A stretch of DNA of 64,000 nucleotides, taken from assembly GCA_022496185.1 (NCBI GenBank), contig WTXG01000068.1, positions 105,042-169,041 of the forward strand, read 5' to 3'. The stretch's first letter is position 1. Each line of letters opens with the position of its first letter. The translations under genes were made by a program, and so were the position numbers. This document shows positions 55,533 through 64,000 of this stretch, one piece after another. The DNA is from Multifurca ochricompacta (Eukaryota > Basidiomycota > Agaricomycetes > Russulales > Russulaceae). The notes beneath the pieces are model-generated. The model searched no databases, was not told where the DNA came from, and saw only the letters and a list, made by a program, of their open reading frames with translations.

Positions 55533-57057
55533 ATGGCTTCATCCAGCCGCAGTCAGACCTTGCACAATGAGGAGCTCATCGACCGCCGAGACAAGGATAA
55601 TCTTTCACAACAAGTCCTTGGCTCTGCCGTCCGGAAAGACTTTGAAACCGAGTTTGGATACTACGTCTATCACGACGACCAGTACCAGCCAGTTGAATAC
55701 GACGAACAGAAGAGGGTCTGGTACCGCATCCGTTACTCTCGAAGCCATCGTTCCTGGGTTACTACAGGACCCGCCCCACCAGAGTATGGCCTAGGACCTT
55801 GGAGAGAAAATCCTCCAGCCATCATCACAGATTCAGAACCCGAAGAATATATCGAAGAAAGCAGTGAAGACGCACAAGTCATAGCCACAGATTTTACGGC
55901 TCAGACAGTTGCACCCAAGAGTACTACGTTCAGAACAACTGCTTTAGTCTCTCCTCAGATTACACGACAGACCTCAGACACCCTGACCATCACCTATCCA
56001 ACGATGTCCACGATTGCTGCACAGTTACCCGACCCCGCTCCAGTTGCCCCCGTTCCAAACCTTCCCCCTCCATCAGGACGCCTTATGGGAGTCCTGCCGA
56101 CAACATTCACCGGTGACCGATCCCAGAGCAAGAAGTTCATGCTCGAGTTCGAGACGTTCAAAAACTTCAACCATGACATCCCACAGATCGTAAACCCCTT
56201 TCAACGAACCAATCTCTTCCTCTCACTTATCAGAGGGGATTCCATCGATGATTGGACAATGGAGCAGATCGAATGGCTAAATGACAGAGTCACAGCCGGA
56301 ACCAGAACCACAGATGAGGATCTGTGGGATACAGTGGCGCAAAGATTTAAAGACGCCTTCACAGATGGGCAGGCCAAACAAAAGCTGCCAGAGAATTGAA
56401 GTCCCTCAAAATGGAGAGAGGGGACCTAGACGGCTATGTGGCCAAATTCCGCAACCTGGCCAAGAGAGCAGGGTATGATGTGAATGAAGAGGCGACGCTT
56501 GACCTCTTCTCCCAGGGATTGCCTAACCCCCTGGTGAAGAACATCATTCAATTCCATCACCCTGAGTCATGGAGCCAGTGGACAAGTGCTGCTAGAACAC
56601 AGCAGCAGGATTATTTAGACTTCCAAACACGATTCGGAGTCGACATGAAAAAGGGCAGAACTCGTGATCAATGGAAGGCAGCATTTGGGTGAAACCTACC
56701 CACCCTAGAGACCCCAACGCTATGGACACGTTGGCAGACCGAACCAAGGCTGTGCAGCCCTTACCGACGATGAAAAGAAAAACCTCATGAAGGAAGGACG
56801 TTGTTTTCATTGCCGAGCACAAGGGCACATGTCACGACTCTGCCCGAAGAAAACGGTCCGAGCCGCAGAAGCAACGGTAGCAGCCACCGCCACGACACCA
56901 CCAGTACAGAACCTACCAACCCCAGTAAAAGAGAACCGGCAACTGCCCCAAAGACTAAAGAACAGAAGGCAGCAGCAATCTGGGAACATATGATGAACGA
57001 AGATGAGGCGGTGGCGCCTTGATCGTCGACAAGGCCTTTGGCCAAAAGGATTTTTGA
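55533..57057 (+). pseudogene. B gag
   Basis: ATG 55533 (MASSSRSQTLHNEELIDRR) is open to a one-base loss near 56393 (QAKQ, then ARELKSL expected). Further breaks lie near 56690 and 57015. The CCHC knuckle is CFHCRAQGHMSRLC (56806-56850). It ends KDF at TGA 57055-57057, the same gag/pol boundary as A/C and D. Confidence 0.82.
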
Positions 57058-60000
57058 TCGGCTCGACCCCATCGGCCTGGGCAAGAGCACTCCATGTAAC
57101 TTCTGTGTACACTAGTCGTTTCAAATCATTAAAAATACCAGTACATTTTGAAACCAAACAGAAGACAGCCGACAGACGAATATTGATCGACTCTGGAGCC
57201 ACAGACAACTTCATTAGTCAACGACTTCAGAGGACGCTAGGATTGGGGACACAGTTACTTCCCCAAGAAAAAACATTTGGAATATAGACGGAACAGCTAA
57301 CAAAGCTGGGAAAATCACACATTGTTGTGATTTAGAAGTGCAGGTTGGAGAGCGAACGAAGCAGCTTCGCTTCCTCATCACAGACCTAGGAGAGAGGATA
57401 TGGTCCTGGGATACCCATGGCTGGCAGCATTCGAACCCAAGATCAACTGGGCAGAAGCCACCATGGATAAGGATTTTTATCCCGTCATCATTACGTCCCT
57501 CGGATATGACTACGCTGCACGACATCCCATTGTCATGGGATCGGCCGTCACCTGGAGTGATGTAGAGCCTGTGGATCAGGTGTATTGTTATGTTACGAAA
57601 TCGTCAGAACTGGCCCAGGCAGAGGCCAGAAGAACCCAGAAAAGACATTTGAAGAAGCAGTCCCAGTAGAATATCATCGCCATTGGAAGGTCTTTTCAGA
57701 AGAAGAGTCACAATGCTTTCCTCCCTCTCGACCTTGGGATCATGCCATTGACTTCGTCCTGGACGCCCCGCGATCGATAGACTGTAAAATTTACCCCCTG
57801 TCACAGCCAGAGAAGGAGGCGCTCTCTATCTTCCTGAAGGAACACTTGGAAAAAGGATACATACGACCCTCCAACTCGCCCTATGCATCGCCCTTCTTTT
57901 TCATCAAAAAAAAGGACGGGAAACTGTGACCGGTACAAGACTACAGACGGATCAATGAACTCACGGTGAAAAATAACTACCCACTCCCTCTGATCTCAGA
58001 GATCATTGACAAAATGCGTGACAAAGCCCTGTTCTCAAAAATGGACATTCGTTGGGGATACAACAACATTCGTATCCGAGAAGGCGACCAGCCCAAAGCC
58101 GCCTTCAAGACTAATCAAGGACTCTTTGAACCCAATGTCATGTTCTTTGGCTTAACAAATTCGCCGGCAACCTTCCAGGCCATGATGAATCACATTTTCC
58201 GAGATCTTATCCTCACAGAAGAGGTCGTAGTATATATGGACGATATCCTGGTAGCCACGAAAGATGACATCCACCACCATCGAGCCCAAGTCCATGAGGT
58301 ACTAGAAATTCTGGCAAAACATGACCTTTATTTGAAACCTGCCAAATGTTCCTTTGAACAAAAGACCGTCGAATACCTAGGTGTTATCCTGGAAGGAGGA
58401 CAAGTGCGCATGGACCCAGTAAAAGTACAAGGCATTCGAGAATGGACCGCCCCTCAGTGTACCAAAGACGTCAGATCATTCATTGGATTCTGCAATTTCT
58501 ATCGACGCTTCGTCAAGGGTTTTCCGCTATCGCCCGACTGCTAAACGACTTGTTGAAGAAGGACACGCCATGGCATTGGGATGAACCGCAACAAAAGGCA
58601 TTTGACCAGATAAAAGCGATTATCAGCTCCGAACCGGTTCTTATCCAACCTGACCTGACCAAACCCTTCGAACTGGAGGTTGACGCTTCCATGTATGCCA
58701 ACGGCACAGTCCTGTCACAAAAAGATATCGGAGGAATCCTTCATCCTGTCGCATTCTATTCGGAAACGTTCTCGCCAGCAGAAAGAAATTATGATATTTG
58801 GGACAGGGAATTGCTAGCTATCGTTAAAGCACTACGACATTGGCAGCCCTATTTGGCTGGATCTCCACACAAGACCATCATCTATACAGACCATTCCAAC
58901 CTTCTGTACTGGAGAGAACCGCATAAGATCAGTCGACGGATAGCACGAGAAGTCCTGGAGCTTGAGGAGTATAACTTCACACTCAAACACCTACCCGGGG
59001 CTCGTAATGCACGAGCTGACGCCCTGTCTAGACCAACCGGACGAGACGAAGGAGAAAATGACAATGACAACATCGTCGTTCTACCGGAAGATGTCTTTGC
59101 GAAAACCGCTGTTGTTAGCCTCCATGACATGGATCTATGGGCCCAAGTGACACAAAACATGAACCAAGAACTGTGCAAATCTTGGGCAGAGCCGCATAAC
59201 ATAAAGATGAAAGACGGCCTCTGGTGGAAGGACGGGATCGATTGGTTGTCACCGGTGGCGACAACATTAAGAGGGGGGTGATTCATTTTCACCACGACCT
59301 TCCCTCTGCAGGACACCCCGGCATTGCAAATACTTATGCCCTTGCCAAACGAGACTACTGGTGGCCTAACATGAAAAAGGACGTTGAAGCATATGTCAAA
59401 GGATGTGCCGAGTGCCAGGCAAATAAAGTAAACACTCATCCGAAACTGCCGGCACTTTCACCCATTACGCCATCGCAACAGCTCCCTTCCAGACCATTGC
59501 TATGGACTTCATCGTTAAACTCCCACAATCACAAGGATACGACTCGATACTCACCATCACGGACCATGACTGCTCAAAGCGCCCTCTTCATCCCTGTAAC
59601 GAGACAATTTCAGCAGAAGGAGTTGCAAAACTCTACCTGACCATGTCTACCGTCATTACGGACTACCACAGAAGATCATTTCTGACCAAGACCCACGTTT
59701 GCCTCCATGTTCGCCCGAGCCTCTGTAAACGCCTTCGATATCAACAGAACATATCCACCGCGTATCACCCCCAGACGGATGGACAGTCAGAACGGACAAA
59801 CAATGGTGGAACAGTATCTTCGATTCTGGTGTAACGAACGACAGACGACTGGGCAGAATGGCTGGCACGGCTGAGTTCGCGCATAACAGCTGGCCAAATG
59901 GACAACGAAGCCACTCCCTTCTCCCTTATTATGGGATGGAACCCTCGCACTACATGGACAGACAAGCCCACGAAGTACCATCCGTGACACAGCGTATCGA

Positions 60001-60589
60001 CCAATGGGAGGAAATACGGGAATCAGCCAATAGAAATCTTCAGAAGGCGCAAAGGACCCTGGCCGAGAAGCCCACTAAGTTTACGCCCTATCGAGTCGGA
60101 GATCAAGTCTGGCTAGAAGGGCGTAATATCCATACGTCACACCCAACAGCAAAATTAGCTCCCAAACGCCACGGCCCCTTATGATCGAACAGAAGCTCTC
60201 GGACGTTACGTATAAGCTCACGTTACCCGCCACCTGGAAGATACACCCCGTCTTCCATGCGAACCTTTAACGCCGTACAGAGAAACTGCCATCCATGGAC
60301 AGAATTTTCCCAGACCCCCCCCGACCTTGTGGACGGAGAACTAGAATGGGAAGTGGAACGTATTGCCGACGCCAAATGGAAGGGTCGAGGGCGTAATCGA
60401 CGACTCCATTATTTGATCAAATGGAAGGGGTTCCCAGATGCCGACAGCTCGTGGGAACCTGCTGCAGATGTCTTTGCACCCAAGCTCATCGAAGACTTCT
60501 ATAGGCGCCACCCAGAGGCAGATAAAGAGCCGGAGAAAATACGAGTTGCTAAACAGCTCTCTCCCCCACAACTGACTAGAAACCCACTC
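57055..60589 (+). pseudogene. B pol: protease to chromodomain
   Basis: ILIDSGATDNF (57181-57215), [13 protein letters not shown] and YMDDILVAT (58236-58262), RNase H LEVDASMYANGTVLSQ, HHCC finger (near 59285-59420), DDE core (MDFIVKLPQSQG near 59502, DGQSERTN near 59776) and chromodomain (LEWEVERIAD, LHYLIKWKGFPDADSSWEP, 60343-60465). Frame breaks near 57273, 57393, 57640, 58526, 59240, 59470 and 59580-59860 are all explicable by single missing bases. A TGA near 57927 is the one clear substitution-type stop. Confidence 0.82.
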
Positions 60590-61770
60590 ATGTCATCGTC
60601 CAAGATCCACGCCTCCGCCGCCATCGATGCGTTTCCCATACTTACTCCTGTGCATCCTCCTTCTCGCCCACTTTCTCCTATTGATTACGATGCGACCGCC
60701 CAAGTGGCCCAAGGGGACAGAATCATCGACATCGACGAAGATTTTAATTTGCCCGAACACCCCACCCCAACGATCTGATCGACGTAGACTTGGCGATGAA
60801 TCCCCCGAATTTCCCTTCTTTCCAAATGACCCAACTCCTCATTCTACTTCCTGCTTATGATCCCATCATCCAAGAACGACAGCACTACAGAGGTGGCCAA
60901 GTATATTTATTACACCAATGAAGGTATGGATGTGGCGGGATGCTTGGAGAAGGGAGGACCTGTCTATGGGGCCCCAGTTTATCTAGAGGAAAAGACCGTC
61001 AACCAGCTACACTACCCCTGGCCCTGAACATTGCAACATCTTGCAGCCCACGACCCCCGCGCCTTCGCAATCAATGAGGTGCTCCGGGATTTACGGATGC
61101 CATGGCTGACTGCCGAGATCGCTCGGCTCCGCAAATTCCAGGCGCTTCGGGACAACTTGGAGATGCAGCGCCATGACTATGAACGGCAGATGGTAAAAAT
61201 CAATCGAGGAGTCTTCGACATAGAGCATCACCTGGCAAGCATTAGGACAAGACTGGAACAAGGGGAGGCATACCAGATTATCTCCGAACGGTACGCCGAT
61301 ATTTTTGCGCGACCACTCCCTCGTTGCCGCCTCGATCTCGCACCTCGGCTTAATCCCCATGTTTCGAAATGCCCCGCTTCATGAAAACCCTGATGGCAAG
61401 CTTTGCTGGCGCTGCAGCAGCAAGTACCATCTCAGTGGTGTTGCCCCACAGCCAAGAAGCAATGTCGGCATTGTCAAAGCACCTCACACTGGAGTCGCCA
61501 GTGTTTGTTCCGACGACTTACGCAAGCTCCTACTGTCCAGAACCCCTCAGGATGGTGCGGCAAGTGTCTCTCCCACAACGCTGGACATTGAGAAATCGAC
61601 TGTCATGTTTACGACGGCTGCTTTCGCTGTGGGAGACGGGGCCCTACGGTTTTCTACGAACACACATTTGCCCCGCTGATGAAGAAAAGGAGAACTACGA
61701 TGCTGACCACTATGCCGTAGCCGACGACTATCTCTCCCTGGTTCAGGATGACGATGGTATGCCAATCTAG
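60590..61770 (+). pseudogene. B: third coding module, in frame with the Pol chromodomain
   Basis: The frame carrying the chromodomain continues through ATG 60590 (MSSSKIHASAAIDAFPIL) and SRPLSPIDYDATAQ before one-base losses near 60768 and 60795. Later pieces: ITPTIEGMDVAG-like segment near 60925, HLAAHDPRAFAINEVLRDLR (61036-61095), the charged helical segment with ARLRKFQALRDNLEMQRH, CWRCSSKYHLS and other CCHC pieces (61390-61600), and YLSLVQDDDGMPI with TAG at 61768-61770. Confidence 0.72.
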
Positions 61771-61801
61771 CTGGCTCTGCTAGGACTTAGAAGAGGGGTA
61801 A

Positions 61802-62395
61802 TGTTACGAACCCCGCTACGTCGTCTTACTTTCCTTTTTCCTCACGTGACACTCTGCTTGGCTCTATTTGCCTCTTTGTTGACTATGTTGCGACCGCCTT
61901 TGTACTTGTTTGTTCCTTATCTCTGACTCATGCTGTGCTTATCTATGACTCATACTTTACGTCAGGACACTTACATATTTTCCCACCAGAATCGCGACTA
62001 TACCGGATTCGTCTACATATATTCTCACCTGGCCCACATTGACTCCGTTCCCTACTTAGTTACATTATGACTTTGTTGATACATCGAGTACAGTACTCCG
62101 ATTCAGACTCCGATCTCTATTACGTATATAAGGCCTGCCTAGATAGCCTGTATACCTTAGACTCGACTTCTTAATCGACTTGGTGCATTACCTTCTGGGT
62201 GATTCCTAAGACCCGACTCTTGAATCGTCTCAGTGCTTTTGGCACTTCTCCACTCACCAGTACTAAGGGATTAGCTCCTTGGTATTGACTTCTCACCTGA
62301 ACTTCGTGTACTTGAAAGACAGTATACACTTGACCTCGTAGTTTCGCTACGCGACTTATCACACGTCGTGACGAACGCCCGCACCAGGCGTTACA
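61802..62395 (+). repeat. 3' LTR of B
   Basis: 594 bp, TGTTACGAAC...GCGTTACA; its second half is nearly identical to that of 54918-55510. Confidence 0.88.
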
Positions 62396-62968
62396 CTTAT
62401 ATACATTTCTCAGTGTAACGAGGTAAGCAATGAGTGTAAGCAAGAATCAGCAAGTATCAGTCAGCTGTATTGCTGACTGAGCCTTATCTTTGTGATTCGT
62501 AAGCTGCTTTACTCTGCTGACTGATCATGCTCCACAGTGTGATGTCATAATGACGTCACTGTGGAGTAGATAACTGATATGTAGTCTAGCCCTTAGGTCT
62601 GGAACACGTCTATCTACTGATACATGTGGTTCTGTGCTAAAATTGGCCATGGCCCAACCTGGGCCCTTATCTAGAGCTCCACTTACCTAGAACCTTCTAG
62701 GCTGGACTCCTCTTATCTTGATAACAGCTCCACTTGGTCTAGAACTGTCTAGACTGTGGGGCCTTGCCTATTGTGGTAAACACAATAGAGAATCGACTTG
62801 TTATTGTTGAGTGGCTCTTGTGCTGACTAAGCAGCATGTGACTATTACATGTGACTCGGTCACATGATCCATGTCACGACTACATTCCCATGATCAGTGT
62901 TGAGACTGCTGGTAATCTTCCCACAGTCATGTGATCTAAAGGGAGAAAAGAAAAGGAAAAAATAAAGT
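62396..62968. other. Unassigned region between gypsy B and copia H
   Basis: No coding signal. It holds a near-perfect palindrome at 62531-62565 with a TGACGTCA core, and several GTCACATG-type repeats near 62835-62870. It could be a truncated LTR, but no ends or duplications could be found. Confidence 0.4.
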
Positions 62969-64000
62969 AGAGCCGTGACATATGGCTCTGTAGGTAGCAT
63001 GGCCACATATAATTTGTGGCTTGCCCTGGTGTCCTTCTGTCTTGATGAAGGACAGTCATTCAGGACCCAATTACAAAAGGTCCTGGATGCCAGGAGTACC
63101 CTTAGGGAGAATGGGATGGAGGTCAATGACCTCCAGATGAGCTTTATATTGTTAAAAGCTCTCCCAGATTCCTACAGTGCCATTGCTGGCTCCATACTGG
63201 CCTCTGGCGATCCAGAGCACCTCTCCCTCAGGACCTTGTGCAGAGGTTCCTGAATGAGGAAAGTCGCCTGGCGGGTCCCTCGGGAAGTGGTAGTGCAGTC
63301 CTGTCTAAGGCTGCACCTGTCAAATCAAACAAACCAAAAAATTTATCACCACTTCCTGCTGCTGCCCTGGTTCACAAGGGGTGGTCTGCTTCTATTGCCA
63401 AAAGCCTGGACACAAGTCAATGCTTGCGCAAAGAAGAAGAAGGACCTGGAGAATGCCAAAAAGGGCAAGGCAGGAACAAGAAGAGGGCTGAGGCCCAACA
63501 TGTAAATACTATAGCCACTGTAGTTAATGGTAGTGGCAAAATAGAGGAGGTGCATGAAGCACCTTGCATTCGCCTTTTATGTTCACACCTATAATCTGGA
63601 TATGATTCAGATTATTGGATGCTTGATAGTGGAGCAACAGCACATTTCAGTCCAAACCTTGAAGACTTTGATACATATAAAGTCGACACCACCCATGAAG
63701 TATCATTAGGTGACAACTCCATAGTCAAAACAAGTGGAGTTGGAACCGTGGTCATCAAGACTGATCAAGGTTTTGACTTGGAACTGAGCAATGTGCTCCA
63801 CATCCTGGAGGACATAAATACTCTCCACCAGTGCCCTAGTAGAAAAAGGGGCAACTGTGTTCTTTGATAATAAGAAGGCAACAATTAAAATATGCGCGAC
63901 ATATTATAGCGGAAGCATGGAAGTTTGGCAAATTGTATTGGGTACTAGGCAAACACGTCCTAAATAGTATCCATACAACTGCATCTGCCTCACTAGAAAT
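62969..64000 (+). mobile_element. Partial copia element 'H' (gag and protease), G family, cut by window end
   Basis: Homology with G starts near 62969 without the Gag N-terminus. It encodes ATYNLWLALVSFCLDEGQ, SFILLKALPDSYSAIAGS, LNEESRLAGPSGSGSAVL, a damaged knuckle, then DYWMLDSGATAHFSPNLEDF (near 63610-63670) and the protease region. At least two frame breaks (near 63230 and 63400). It retains the A-run missing a base in G. Confidence 0.82.

Larger units (their letters stand above)
54918..62395 (+). mobile_element. Second family-1 gypsy copy 'B', CpG-rich but riddled with single-base deletions
   Basis: LTR 54918-55510, gag, pol, chromodomain, third module, polypurine tract (AGAAGAGGGGTAA, ending 61801), LTR 61802-62395. 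Flanks CAGGC (left) and CTTAT (right) do not match, and the two LTRs agree closely in R-U5 but not in U3, so the copy is probably joined to A/C by recombination. CGA codons are retained where A/C has TGA. However, at least eight single-base losses interrupt the ORFs. Confidence 0.85.

Noticed and set aside
54918..62395. Simple insertion of B into A/C
   Set aside because: The 5-bp flanks differ and the missing end of A/C does not reappear after 62395; LTR recombination fits better.

Overview
The window is nuclear DNA of a filamentous fungus, most likely an agaricomycete basidiomycete. Its genes carry many short introns (about 40-60 nt), its P450s and helicase look like mushroom-type families, and the second half is packed with chromodomain Ty3/gypsy and Ty1/copia retrotransposons. 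No rRNA gene or CRISPR array was seen.

Positions 1-22,700 are a gene-bearing segment. In order: a partial low-complexity Pro/Arg/Ser-rich protein (minus); an UNC-50 family membrane protein (plus); a P450 remnant (plus); a secreted S1/P1 nuclease (plus); a NIPA-type magnesium transporter (minus, fully resolvable, with a GC-AG intron and a 15-nt exon); an Xaa-Pro aminopeptidase P (plus, intact, with an in-frame upstream start that adds a mitochondrial-looking leader); a MOV10/SDE3-type RNA helicase with a zinc finger and three repeated beta-rich modules (plus); a 1.24-kb fold-back element; and a P450 (plus). UNC-50, the nuclease, the helicase and the P450 each show isolated single-base frame breaks.

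Positions 23,600-62,400 are a nested retrotransposon cluster that can be dissected from 5-bp target-site duplications (TSDs). The host is a chromodomain gypsy element (family 1, 'A/C', 23715-55510). It is split by a 21.9-kb insertion of a second gypsy family ('F', 28658-50542, TSD AAACC). F in turn holds a copia element ('G', 30250-36771, TSD GGCTG, LTRs identical by eye), another gypsy ('D', 41960-49389, TSD CCAAG) and a solo copia LTR (49653-50166, TSD CTGGA). A/C also holds a small tRNA-bearing LTR-like element (TSD GAATG) that itself contains a 1.24-kb solo LTR (TSD ATAAC), plus two further solo LTRs. A second family-1 copy, 'B', follows at 54918-62395, joined through what looks like a chimeric LTR. 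A partial copia copy ('H') runs off the right edge.

Points of most interest: (i) every gypsy copy carries a third coding module downstream of the integrase/chromodomain, encoding in D a 397-aa protein with a CCHC zinc-knuckle array and a terminal acidic motif; in B and A/C it is in frame with Pol, in D it is a separate frame; (ii) the gypsy LTRs are complementary to their own primer-binding sites (self-priming), while the copia PBS matches the initiator-tRNA anticodon arm; (iii) all 14 differences counted between paired LTRs of D and F are CpG transitions, the mark of cytosine-methylation decay; (iv) single-base deletions occur even in the element with identical LTRs, which points to assembly indels as much as to gene decay.
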